Below are positions 53,732 to 62,483 of a DNA stretch of 64,000 bases, piece after piece; positions within the stretch are counted from its first letter, which is position 1; each line of letters starts with the position of its first letter. Position numbers and translations under genes: made by a program. Source of the stretch: Chitinasiproducens palmae (GTDB lineage Bacteria; Pseudomonadota; Gammaproteobacteria; Burkholderiales; Burkholderiaceae); contig NZ_FNLO01000001.1 of assembly GCF_900095735.1 (NCBI RefSeq), positions 728,634 through 792,633 of the forward strand, given 5' to 3'. The notes under the pieces are model-generated. The model did no database searches. It was given only the letters and a program-made list of their open reading frames with translations, and was not told where the DNA came from.

Positions 53732-55903
53732 TCAACGCGAAGTTGCCGCCCCGGTGTGTCCCGCCGTTCCGGTGCCAGCACTGCCGCCGCAGAGCGCGCC
53801 GCCAGCCGTGCCCCGGCCCTCGGCGCTCGTTCCATCGCCGGCCGCTGCGTCCGGGCCAATCCCTCGCGCCAGCACCAGTAGCAAGGCGGTCAGAACGCTA
53901 CCGGTCACGATCGCCAATGCGTAGGGCAGCAGTGGCGTGACAGCATGCGGGATCAATTGTACAAACACGCCGCCGTGCGGAACCCGCAGTTGGACGCCCA
54001 TGCGCATGCAGATCGCGCCGGTCACTGCGGAGCCGACGACGCATGCGGGAATGGTTCGCAACGGATCGCGGGCCGCGAAAGGCAGTGCGCCTTCGCTGAC
54101 GAAAGCGAGACCAAGCAGTCCTGCCGCCTTGCCAGCTTCGCGCTCGTCCGCGGCGAAGCGGCTGCGGAACAGCAGCGTCGCGAGCGCGATGCCAAGCGGT
54201 GCTGTCATGCCGGCAGCCATTGTGGCTGCCATGGGCGTATACACCGCGCTGGCCAGCAGACCGCTGCTGAACGCGTACACCGTCTTGTTGACAGGGCCGC
54301 CCATGTCGATCGACATCATGCCGCCGAGCAGCGCGCCGAACGCAAGCGCGCTGCCGGCCTGCAGGCTGCCGAGCCAGGCTTCGAGCGCGCGCAACGCAAG
54401 CGCGACCGGCTCGCCGACGAGGTAGAGCATCGTGAAGCCGACGATCGCGGTCGCGAGCAGCGGTATCAGCAGCACGGGCTTCAGGCCGGCGAGCGGCTTC
54501 GGCAGCGTGAGCCAGCGCGCCACCGCGCGCGCGGCATAGCCGGCCACAAAACCGGCCACGATGCCGCCGAGGAAGCCGGCGCCGCTGCTGGCGGCAAGCC
54601 AGCCACCGATCATGCCCGGCGCAAGCCCCGGGCGGTCGGCGATCGAAAATGCAATGAAGCCGGCCAGTGCCGGGACGATCAGCGCGAACGCGGCGCGTGC
54701 GCCAATCTCGCGCAGCGACCACGCCAGGCTGCCTTGCGGCGCCGCGGCCGCGGTATCGACGCCCTCGGCTGCGAACGAGAGCGCGATCAATAGGCCGCCG
54801 GCTACGATGAACGGCAGCATGTGCGAGACGCCGGTCATCAGGTGACGGTAGAAGTCTCGGACCACCGGCAGTCGCATGACAAGGTGCGCGAGCGGTATGC
54901 CGGCTGCCTGGCGCGCACGCGCGATGGCCGCGGTCGCGCCGCCGACGCCAACGCCAACGCCGACGCCGACGCCGACGCCAATACTGCCAGTGCCGGCGTC
55001 CGGTCCACGCGCGACGGCTCGATCGCGGGCCGTGTGGTCAGTGGCGACGGTTGCTGCCAAGCGCCCTTCGACCGGGTCGTCGAACAGATGGGCCTCGGTC
55101 AACGCGGCCTCGATCACGGCGCTGCCATTCCGGATTGCCGCCTTGGTGCCACTGCGGTACACACGTTTGCCTGCGAAGCGGGACAGATCGACTTGTGTGT
55201 CGGCCGCCACGATAACGACGTCGGCCGCGGCGATCTCGTCGTCGGTAAGCGCATCCTGCGCACCGACCGAGCCACGCGTTTCGACCCGCATCGCATACCC
55301 GAGCGCTGCGCCGGCTCGCTTCAGCGCTTCGGCCGCCATGAACGTATGCGCGATGCCGGTGGGACAGGACGTCACGCCGACCACACGGCGCTGCCGCGCC
55401 GAGCTGGCGCTATCGCTTTCGGCGCCGTCCGGTAGCGCGTGGGACAGGCGATCGCTGCGGACAATGCCCGTGCCCTCCGCTGCCGCATGCCGGTCACTCA
55501 ATGTCACGGCTTTTCCAGCGTGCGCGGCCACCGCTTCTCTCGATGCAACGCCGTCCGCCCCGACTCGCTTCGGCACCGCTCGACCCAGCGCGGCAAGCGC
55601 GGCCGCCAGGGCCGCGTCCGCGTCTGCCAGGACATCATCAAGGTTGCAGCGATGAAACCGATGGATACCGGGAAGTCGCACCGCATCGGCTGACGCATCG
55701 CCGTCAATGACAAACAGCGCGCCAAGCGCACCGTTGCATTCGGCAGGATCAAGCCGTTCGCCGCTGCCAGCGGGGCCGCGCGTCTCGAACGACGCGTGCA
55801 GTCCAGCGCCGGCGGCGGCGCGGCGTAACGACTCCACCGCCAGGGTCAGGCAGGCGCGGCGCCGCGGTGCGACGACCACGATAACGATACGTGTTGTCTC
55901 CAT
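53732..55903 (-). CDS. fruA: PTS fructose transporter EIIB'BC
   Basis: A 723-residue PTS permease. The N-terminal EIIB'-like domain (TRIVIVVVAPRRRACLTLAVESLRRAA) is followed by the active EIIB domain, with phosphorylated Cys180 in VTSCPTGIAHTFMAAEAL, a Gly-Val repeat linker and the EIIC membrane domain (FIVAGGLLIALSFA, GGMMSIDMGGPVNKTVYAFS). It imports fructose as fructose 1-phosphate using phosphate from the FruB EIIA domain. It is last of the fruBKA operon, 122 bp after fruK. The linker is encoded by hexanucleotide repeats. Confidence 0.95.
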   Translation of the reverse strand: METTRIVIVVVAPRRRACLTLAVESLRRAAAGAGLHASFETRGPAGSGERLDPAECNGALGALFVIDGDASADAVRLPGIHRFHRCNLDDVLADADAALAAALAALGRAVPKRVGADGVASREAVAAHAGKAVTLSDRHAAAEGTGIVRSDRLSHALPDGAESDSASSARQRRVVGVTSCPTGIAHTFMAAEALKRAGAALGYAMRVETRGSVGAQDALTDDEIAAADVVIVAADTQVDLSRFAGKRVYRSGTKAAIRNGSAVIEAALTEAHLFDDPVEGRLAATVATDHTARDRAVARGPDAGTGSIGVGVGVGVGVGVGGATAAIARARQAAGIPLAHLVMRLPVVRDFYRHLMTGVSHMLPFIVAGGLLIALSFAAEGVDTAAAAPQGSLAWSLREIGARAAFALIVPALAGFIAFSIADRPGLAPGMIGGWLAASSGAGFLGGIVAGFVAGYAARAVARWLTLPKPLAGLKPVLLIPLLATAIVGFTMLYLVGEPVALALRALEAWLGSLQAGSALAFGALLGGMMSIDMGGPVNKTVYAFSSGLLASAVYTPMAATMAAGMTAPLGIALATLLFRSRFAADEREAGKAAGLLGLAFVSEGALPFAARDPLRTIPACVVGSAVTGAICMRMGVQLRVPHGGVFVQLIPHAVTPLLPYALAIVTGSVLTALLLVLARGIGPDAAAGDGTSAEGRGTAGGALCGGSAGTGTAGHTGAATSR
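54944..54979. repeat. Hexanucleotide repeat in the fruA linker
   Basis: Six units of [G/A]ACGCC in tandem encode a (Gly-Val)n run between EIIB and EIIC of FruA. Six-base steps keep the frame, so copy-number change would only alter linker length. Confidence 0.8.
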
Positions 55904-56025
55904 TGTCTCCTCCCGGGCGCTCGGCCCGTCCGTTCGTGACGACCATGCCGCCGTGCCGCGCAGGGGTCAACCCGGACCTCGGCATCATCTCGACGTGGCG
56001 TGCGTAACATGCGTCGCGTGCGTCT

Positions 56026-57099
56026 TCAGGTTGTGCCGCTGCTGCCGGCCACCGATGCGGTTCCATACAACGCGCATCGGAACGCACGCACCCTGACCCG
56101 CGCGGCCAACGCATCGAGCGTGTCGCGAGACGGCAGATGGGGACCGATGCGCGCGAGTTTTCCGGCGGCAAAGGCGGTGGCGCGACGGCCGCACTCCGCC
56201 CACTCGCGCTGCTCGATCAGGCTCGCGATCAAACCCGCCAGGAACGCGTCGCCAGCGCCGACCGTGCTGAGCGGTTCGACCGGGAGCGGCGTTGCGACGA
56301 AGCCTTCGCAGTCCCAGTCGGCCGCGGGCGCGCGCCGCAGGCCGAAGGCGCCAGCGGCGCCGAGCGACACCACCACGGCGGCCACACCGCGCGCCAGCAG
56401 CGTCTCGGCCGCTGCGCGCAGACTGGCCTCGTCGCCGAGTGGCGCGCCAAGCAGCTCGCTGAGCTCCGCGCGATTGGGCTTGATCAGCGTCGGCAGCGCC
56501 TGGCGGTCTGCCTGCAACGCCAACCGAAGCGGCGCGCCACTGGTGTCCAGTGCGACAAGTGCGCCCCGGGCGCGCAGTCGAGGCAGCAGGCTGCCGTACC
56601 AGTCCTCGGGCGCGCCGGGCGGCAGGCTGCCGGCCAACACGATCCAGCGCCCAGGCTCGGCCAGCGCGACGACGCGGTCCGCCAACGCTGCCAGCCGGTC
56701 GCTGTCCGCCACCGTACCGGGCACATTGATATCGGTCGTCTCGCCGCGCGCCAGATCGACGATCTTGATGTTCGTGCGGCAGGACGCCGGGCCACGAAGG
56801 AAGCACTCGCTCATGCCTTTCGCAGCGAACAGCGCTTCGAAAGGCGCAGCGTTCAGCGTGCCGAGCAGTCCGGTCGAGATCGTTTCACAGTCGTAATCGG
56901 CCAGACACGCCGCGACATTCACGCCCTTGCCGCCGGCGTCGAGCCGTGACGATGACGCCCGGTGCACCTCGCCTGCAACCAGACGCGCCAACTGCACCGT
57001 CTGGTCCAGTGCCGGATGCGCGGTCACGCAAACGACCGGCTGCCGGCAGCCAGGCGCTTGCGCGCGGCCCGCCGTCTTGCGCTGTGGTTCGTCGTTCAT
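56026..57099 (-). CDS. fruK: 1-phosphofructokinase
   Basis: A 357-residue PfkB-family kinase making fructose 1,6-bisphosphate from fructose 1-phosphate. It has ALDQTVQLARLVAGEVHR, the substrate motif GGKGVNVA, IKPNRAELSELLG, and the catalytic/anion-hole motif VGAGDAFLAGLI near the C-terminus. The ATG at 57099 overlaps the fruB stop (ATGA). An N-terminal polar lead of about 20 residues and a long C-terminal tail (RVRAFRCALYGTASVAGS) are somewhat longer than usual. Confidence 0.93.
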   Translation of the reverse strand: MNDEPQRKTAGRAQAPGCRQPVVCVTAHPALDQTVQLARLVAGEVHRASSSRLDAGGKGVNVAACLADYDCETISTGLLGTLNAAPFEALFAAKGMSECFLRGPASCRTNIKIVDLARGETTDINVPGTVADSDRLAALADRVVALAEPGRWIVLAGSLPPGAPEDWYGSLLPRLRARGALVALDTSGAPLRLALQADRQALPTLIKPNRAELSELLGAPLGDEASLRAAAETLLARGVAAVVVSLGAAGAFGLRRAPAADWDCEGFVATPLPVEPLSTVGAGDAFLAGLIASLIEQREWAECGRRATAFAAGKLARIGPHLPSRDTLDALAARVRVRAFRCALYGTASVAGSSGTT

Positions 57100-60000
57100 C
57101 GACGCAACGCCGTGGCGGGCGGCCCGGCCTCCTGACGCGTGGGCGGTGGCGCGGTCGCGACGTGCGCCGCGCGCGCCGGCAAGTGGCGAGCGTGCGCGCC
57201 ACCTTCAGCGCACGCCGCGCCCCCGGTCCGGTCGCCGACGGGATGGTCGTCAGAGTCGTGACGGCCCCTGTCTTCGGCTGGCTCGCACCACGCCGCGCGC
57301 TCAGTGCCGCTACGGTGCTGACCACCGTGGCAGCAGTCGTTTTCCTTGCTGTGCCGGTCCCGCTCGGCGGCGTCGCCTGCCGACGCGTCGGCACAACCGC
57401 CCCGCCCGCCGCCGCATCGACGCGCTGCGGCCACATCGCGCAGCGGGGGCGCAGCCTCGTCGTCACGCACCATCTCGAATGCATCCTGGGCAAGCGCGCG
57501 CACCGCTGCGTTATCGCCGCAGCGCAGCGCCCGCTGCGCCAACGCCTGCAGCGCGGGCAGCGACGCCTGTCGAATCCGAGCCTTCACGGCCGCGATGTCG
57601 CCAACGCTCATCGAGATTTCGTCGACCCCGAGCCCTGCGAGAATCGCTGCGCCGAGCGGCTCGCCGGCGAGTCCGCCGCACACGCCCACCCAAGCGCCGC
57701 CGCGCTGTGCGCCGTCCACCGCGAGCGAGATCAGGCGCAACACGGCCGGATGGAGGCTGTCCGCCTGCGCGGCCAGTGTCGGATGCTCGCGATCGATGGC
57801 CAGCGCGTACTGGGTCAGGTCGTTGGTGCCGATCGAAAAGAAATCCACGATCCCGGCAAACGCCTCGGCGAGCACGGCCGCCGACGGCGTCTCGATCATG
57901 ATGCCAAGCGGCACCTGCGGCCCATCGACCTCGCTTCGCACGATCCCGGCCAATTGCACCGCGCGGCGCGCCTCGTCCAGGTCGCTGACCATCGGAAACA
58001 TGATCGAGAGCGGCCCATGGCGGGCGGCCCGATATAGCGCGCGCAACTGTGGCAGAAACAGGTCGGGACGACGCAGGCACAGACGCAGTCCGCGTACGCC
58101 GAGGAACGGGTTGGTCTCGTGCGGAAGGTCCAGATAGGGCACCTGCTTGTCGCCACCGATGTCGAGCGTGCGGATGATCAAGCGCCGCCCTCCGCTCGCC
58201 TCGACCAGCGCGCGATACGCGTCGAACTGTTCGTCCTCGCTGGGCGCGCGGTCGCGTCCCAGGAACAGAAATTCGGTGCGCATCAGACCCACGCCGTCCG
58301 CGCCCGCAGCCAGGGCCGGCGCGACCTGGTCGGGACGCGTCACGTTCACGCCGACCTCGATGCGTCGACCGTCGCGGGTCATCGCCGGGCGCATGCAGTC
58401 GCGCGCAAGCCGGGCGGTGGCGTCCTGGACCGCGCGCTGTGCTGCCCGCGCCCGCTCCAGATCACGTTCGGAGACGTCCGCGTACAGTACGCCCGCATCT
58501 CCATCCAGCACGACGAGCGCACCATCAGGGAGTGTCATCACGGCATCACCGCACGCGACGGCGGCCGGCAGCCCCAGCGTGCGCGCCAGAATCGCAGTGT
58601 GCGAGCTCGGCCCGCCCGCCGCGGTGCAGAAACCTGCCGTCGTGGCCGGATCCAGGCCGACCGCGTCGGAGGGCGCCAGCTCCTGCGCAAGCACGACGAC
58701 CGGGCCCGCCGAACGCAACCACGCGTTGGCGGCTTCCGCGGCGGGCGCCTCGGCTGACACCGTGGCAGACGCCGCAGCGGGCATCGAACCGAATGGCGTC
58801 GCGGATCCGGTCTCGCTGCCGCCGCTGCATTCGCTGCTTTCGTCACACAGACGGCGGAGCACGCGCGCGCCCACGTCCTGCAGGTCGGCCGCACGGCCGG
58901 CCAGCAACGGATCGGGAAGCGCGCTCAGCAGATTCGCCTGCCTGCGTACCGCTTCGCGCCAGCTCCACGCCGCACCGTGCCCATCCAGAATCCCGCCAGC
59001 GGCATCGGAGAGCAACGCCTGATCGTCGAGGAAATGCGCCTGTGCGGTGAATATCTCGCCCTCCGAGGGACCAAGACGCTCCGCTGTTTCCAACGCCAGG
59101 CGTTCCAGTTCGGCCAGCGTCTGCTCCAGGGCAGCATCCAGTGCCGCGCCATCGCGCGCCCTGCCGCGTGGTACGTCGGCCACCGCGCTGACCGGACCGC
59201 AAACTCGCTGTATGACGCCGATCGCCAGGCCCGGACCGACGCCAATCCCGCTGAACGAGCGGGCCGGATCGCGCGGCGTCCAGCACGCGGCGCCGCGCGC
59301 GCCGGCCCGGTGAGACGCGGCGCAGCCGACGCCGGTGGTACCGCCCGCGCGTGCACTCGCTCCGTGCGCGGCGACGGCCCGCCGGTGCTCCTCGGCGTGT
59401 AGGCCGACAATGGTGTCGGTCAAGGCGGCGAGCGCGGCCTCGGCGTCCTCTCCATGCGCCGAGATAACCAGCTCCGCGTTGGCGCTGGCGCCCAGTTGCA
59501 GGAGCTCGACGACACTACGCGGATCCGCGCAAACGGCCCCATGCCGTACCCGCATCCGCGCCGCGAAGCGTTTGGCGCAGGCGGCCCAGGCGCTGGCCGG
59601 CCGCGCGTGCAAACCGTTCGGGTAGTCGAGGATGACGACCCGGCGCGCCGCCAGGTCGCAAGGCTCGGCCACCTCGTCGCTCGACGGCGCGCGCCCGACC
59701 GGCGCACCGCTCATTGTCGCGATGATGCTGGCCACATCCGGTGCGGCCATGGCCTCGGCCATTCGCTCCGGATCGCCGATCATTCGGGTCAACTGCTGTA
59801 GCACCGCGAGATGTTCGTCCGACGCAGCGGCAATCGCGACGATGAGGCGAACCGGCTCCGCCTGCTCGTTGCCCGCGTCGGCGGCGGGCGGGCCGTCGCG
59901 CTCGAGTTTTCGGGCCGCCTCGAACATCGTTTCGACCGCCGTGCCGAAGTGCACCGCATCGCGCGCCGAGCCACGTCCCACCGCCCATTCGACCGCGCGC

Positions 60001-60248
60001 GAGAGGCGCAAGACCGCAATGCCGGTCCGATGGATCGCACCTCGCTCGGCAGGCAAGCCATGCGGAATCGCCACGCCGGCGCCGAGGTACGTCGTCGCGG
60101 CGCGCTCGCGGGCCACCATGCTGTCGACGTAGTGCGGCGCGATGCAGCCCGCGTCGACCAACAAACGCCCGGCCATCAGGATCGCGCCGTATCGGTCGTC
60201 TGCAGTCGCGTTCAGGCGCACGCAGGCCGGGTCGAGAGTGATCGACAT
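57096..60248 (-). CDS. fruB: Multiphosphoryl transfer protein EIIA(Fru)-HPr-EI
   Basis: A 1050-residue fusion that relays phosphate from PEP to fructose. EIIA comes first (His63 in GVAIPHG), then HPr (His214 in NGLHARPAS), then EI (active His550 in GGPSSHTAIL; PEP-site Cys857 in VGVCGGLAGEP). The ATG at 60248 has an AAAGGGGA ribosome site. After the normal EI end (about residue 930-940) there is a tail of about 110 Cys/His/Gly/Arg-rich residues, not family-like, that reaches the fruK start. It is divergent from a LacI-family regulator. Confidence 0.94.
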   Translation of the reverse strand: MSITLDPACVRLNATADDRYGAILMAGRLLVDAGCIAPHYVDSMVARERAATTYLGAGVAIPHGLPAERGAIHRTGIAVLRLSRAVEWAVGRGSARDAVHFGTAVETMFEAARKLERDGPPAADAGNEQAEPVRLIVAIAAASDEHLAVLQQLTRMIGDPERMAEAMAAPDVASIIATMSGAPVGRAPSSDEVAEPCDLAARRVVILDYPNGLHARPASAWAACAKRFAARMRVRHGAVCADPRSVVELLQLGASANAELVISAHGEDAEAALAALTDTIVGLHAEEHRRAVAAHGASARAGGTTGVGCAASHRAGARGAACWTPRDPARSFSGIGVGPGLAIGVIQRVCGPVSAVADVPRGRARDGAALDAALEQTLAELERLALETAERLGPSEGEIFTAQAHFLDDQALLSDAAGGILDGHGAAWSWREAVRRQANLLSALPDPLLAGRAADLQDVGARVLRRLCDESSECSGGSETGSATPFGSMPAAASATVSAEAPAAEAANAWLRSAGPVVVLAQELAPSDAVGLDPATTAGFCTAAGGPSSHTAILARTLGLPAAVACGDAVMTLPDGALVVLDGDAGVLYADVSERDLERARAAQRAVQDATARLARDCMRPAMTRDGRRIEVGVNVTRPDQVAPALAAGADGVGLMRTEFLFLGRDRAPSEDEQFDAYRALVEASGGRRLIIRTLDIGGDKQVPYLDLPHETNPFLGVRGLRLCLRRPDLFLPQLRALYRAARHGPLSIMFPMVSDLDEARRAVQLAGIVRSEVDGPQVPLGIMIETPSAAVLAEAFAGIVDFFSIGTNDLTQYALAIDREHPTLAAQADSLHPAVLRLISLAVDGAQRGGAWVGVCGGLAGEPLGAAILAGLGVDEISMSVGDIAAVKARIRQASLPALQALAQRALRCGDNAAVRALAQDAFEMVRDDEAAPPLRDVAAARRCGGGRGGCADASAGDAAERDRHSKENDCCHGGQHRSGTERAAWCEPAEDRGRHDSDDHPVGDRTGGAACAEGGAHARHLPARAAHVATAPPPTRQEAGPPATALRR

Positions 60249-60601
60249 CGTTTCCGTCCCCTTTGTTATGTCAGGCGGTGCCATCGCAGCGCCCCGCCAA
60301 TCGTTCGGAGTGAAAACGATATCAGTTACGATGATTTTGTCACTAGAACCGGGAATCGCTTAAACTGGCCGACCGGCCGGATCGGATGGCGATTGAACAA
60401 CCCATTTCCATCGCTTTACCGTGCAAACGTTGGGCTGACGCGCCCGGCGCATTCGACGATCTCACATCTCATGTTTCTCGTTGAAGTGCACATTGTTGAC
60501 GAAACTTCAGACAGGCACACGTCAGAAACTGCGCGATCCGGCGTGGCCGCGACGACGCGAATCCGATAGCGCGAACGCGGGAGTGGGACCACGACAGTGA
60601 T
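60249..60601. promoter_or_regulatory. Divergent promoter region fruB / LacI-family regulator
   Basis: A 353-bp region that must carry both promoters. It is less GC-rich than the surrounding genes between 60300 and 60500. A Cra/FruR-like dyad candidate is listed separately. A second weaker relative, GAATCGCTTAAA, lies near 60353-60364. Confidence 0.55.
60312..60325. promoter_or_regulatory. Candidate FruR/LacI-family operator
   Basis: TGAAAACGATATCA is an imperfect dyad centred on CG (TGAAAAC against TGATATC, 5 of 7 positions). This shape resembles FruR/Cra sites such as TGAAACGTTTCA. It lies about 64 bp upstream of fruB. Confidence 0.45.
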
Positions 60602-61594
60602 ATGGCATCGATAAAAGACGTCGCCGCCATCGCAAATGTCTCGGTGGCGACCGTCTCGCGCGTCCTCTCGGGCAAGGGGCCAGTGCGCCACGAACTGCGC
60701 GAACGGGTGACGGCCGCAATGCACGCTTTGGACTACCGACCGAATGCCGCCGCGCAGCGCCTGCGCTCCGGCCATACCAGCACGGTCGGGCTGGTCGTGT
60801 CCGACATTCGCAACCCGTTCTTCACGGAACTGAGCCGCGCGGTCGAGGATTGCGCCTACCAACGGGGTTCGCGCGTCCTGCTGTGCAATACCGACGAGGA
60901 CCCGGACAAGGAAGCGATGTACCTACGCCTGATGCGCGAAGAGCGCGTGGCCGGCGTCATCTATTCCCCGACCCGTACGGCGCTGGAAACCTTCGCGTCG
61001 AATGCATTCCGCTTCCCGGTGGTCATGGTCGACCGCGCGGGAGCGCCCCACGTCGCCGATGCCGTGACGATCGACAACCGCGCGGAGGCGGCGCGCTTGA
61101 CGCAGCACTTGATCGCGCGCGGCTGCTCGCGCGTGGCAGGCGTCTTCGGCAACGCCAGCACCACCGGCGATGCGCGCCGCGCAGGTGTCGTCGATGCGCT
61201 GCAGGCAGCGGGACGACGGGCCACACTCTGCCACAGCGCCTTCCTGCCGCCGCGACCGGACGCGGCGCAGACACGCGTCGCGTCCTGGCTGCGCGCCGAC
61301 ACGCCACCCGACGCGGTCGTCGCAAGCAATGGCCGCCTGCTGCTGGGGGCCTATCGAGCCTGCCGTGCCTGGCAGGAGAGCCACGACGGCGCCGCGCCGC
61401 TGCTGGTTGGCTTCGACAACGAAGACTGGACCGCGCTTGTCGAACCGCCGCTGACCGTTCTCGCACAGCCGGTCTACGAGATTGGCCGTCACGCCATGGC
61501 GCTGCTGGCCGAACGCCTCGCCGCGCCCGATTCGCCGCGCCGGACGGTGGTGCTGGCCGGCGAACTGATTGTGCGCGACGGAAACGCGGCCTGA
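60602..61594 (+). CDS. LacI-family transcriptional regulator of the fructose operon
   Basis: A 330-residue LacI/GalR protein. The N-terminal HTH and hinge helix (SIKDVAAIANVSVATVSRVLSGKGPV, then LDYRPNAAAQRLRSG) are followed by a sugar-binding domain (GLVVSDIRNPFFTELSRAVEDCAY) ending VRDGNAA. It is divergent from fruBKA, so it is the likely FruR-type repressor responding to fructose phosphates. The effector is inferred from position, not from contacts. Confidence 0.9.
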   Translation: MASIKDVAAIANVSVATVSRVLSGKGPVRHELRERVTAAMHALDYRPNAAAQRLRSGHTSTVGLVVSDIRNPFFTELSRAVEDCAYQRGSRVLLCNTDEDPDKEAMYLRLMREERVAGVIYSPTRTALETFASNAFRFPVVMVDRAGAPHVADAVTIDNRAEAARLTQHLIARGCSRVAGVFGNASTTGDARRAGVVDALQAAGRRATLCHSAFLPPRPDAAQTRVASWLRADTPPDAVVASNGRLLLGAYRACRAWQESHDGAAPLLVGFDNEDWTALVEPPLTVLAQPVYEIGRHAMALLAERLAAPDSPRRTVVLAGELIVRDGNAA

Positions 61595-61815
61595 TCGTCG
61601 ACCCGACATCCGCCACCCGACGCGCGCGACGATCGCGACACGCCAGGCGCTTCGGCGCCGATACGTTCGCGATCGCGGAGACATGCGCGCGCGCCGCTTG
61701 GCGAAGGGAGCGACAGAGACGGCAGTATCGGCATGCGTGATACGAGGTCGCTTGCGGCTGCAGGCAATCGCCGCATGTCGCTTTACCCTGTCGATTGTCA
61801 CCGCTGCGCGCGCGT

Positions 61816-62382
61816 TCAGCGGTGTTTGTGGTCGAGCATCATCTGGTCGAACAGCGCCTCCAGCAGTTCCGCAGTCGGCGTCTCGTTGGTGAACAGGATG
61901 CCGTACAGCAACGGCGCCACGATCCGCTCGACCAGGAGACTCACCGGCGGAGGCTGTTCCCCGCGCGCGCGCGCACGCTCGCGAAGCGACTCGACATGCT
62001 CGCGCAAGAAGCCATCGCACTTGCACGCACCGACGTAGGCTTCGGTCCCCAGTACGTCGCGAAGCATCGCGCGGCCGGGTGCCGATGCCATTTCGTCGGC
62101 GTATTGCGTGAGCCATGCCAGCACGTCGCCGCGAAAGCTTCCGGTGTCCGCCGGAACCTGGTCGGGCCGCATTCGCTCAACGGCCACGTCGGCGAGAAGA
62201 CCGGCCAGATCGCCCCAGCGACGGTAGATCGTCGATGGGGTGACGCCAGCGCGCGTGGCAATCACCGGCACCGTCAATGCGGCGCGGTCACGCTCCTGCT
62301 GCAGTTCACGGACGGCTCGATGAACCGCGGCCTGCACGCGGGCACTGCGCCCGCCAGGACGCGGGCCAGTTCTATCGCTCAT
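61816..62382 (-). CDS. TetR-family transcriptional regulator
   Basis: A 188-residue TetR protein. The HTH lies near residues 35-60 (VPVIATRAGVTPSTIYRRWGDLAGLLADVA), and the C-terminus is a ligand-binding bundle. The ATG at 62382 is chosen over an upstream start at 62400. It is divergent from an MFS exporter with two strong palindromes between them, so it almost certainly represses that exporter and itself. Confidence 0.9.
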   Translation of the reverse strand: MSDRTGPRPGGRSARVQAAVHRAVRELQQERDRAALTVPVIATRAGVTPSTIYRRWGDLAGLLADVAVERMRPDQVPADTGSFRGDVLAWLTQYADEMASAPGRAMLRDVLGTEAYVGACKCDGFLREHVESLRERARARGEQPPPVSLLVERIVAPLLYGILFTNETPTAELLEALFDQMMLDHKHR

Positions 62383-62405
62383 GGCTACGCTCAGGACCAC
62401 CGCAA

Positions 62406-62428
62406 CTAAAGCAAAACATTTGCTTTAG
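62406..62428. promoter_or_regulatory. TetR operator 1 (next to the regulator start)
   Basis: A 23-bp inverted repeat with 10-bp arms (CTAAAGCAAA and TTTGCTTTAG) around ACA. It lies 23 bp upstream of the TetR start. It shares the AAAGC...GCTTT halves with the second site. Confidence 0.85.
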
Positions 62429-62449
62429 TCGAAGCGCGTCGCTATCATC

Positions 62450-62474
62450 TTTAAAGCGAACATTTTGCTTTAAA
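62450..62474. promoter_or_regulatory. TetR operator 2 (next to the MFS start)
   Basis: A 25-bp inverted repeat with perfect 8-bp outer arms (TTTAAAGC and GCTTTAAA) and a partly matching inner core. It overlaps the start of the MFS ribosome site region (TAAAGGAGAG at 62471-62480). Confidence 0.8.
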
Positions 62475-62483
62475 GGAGAGGCC

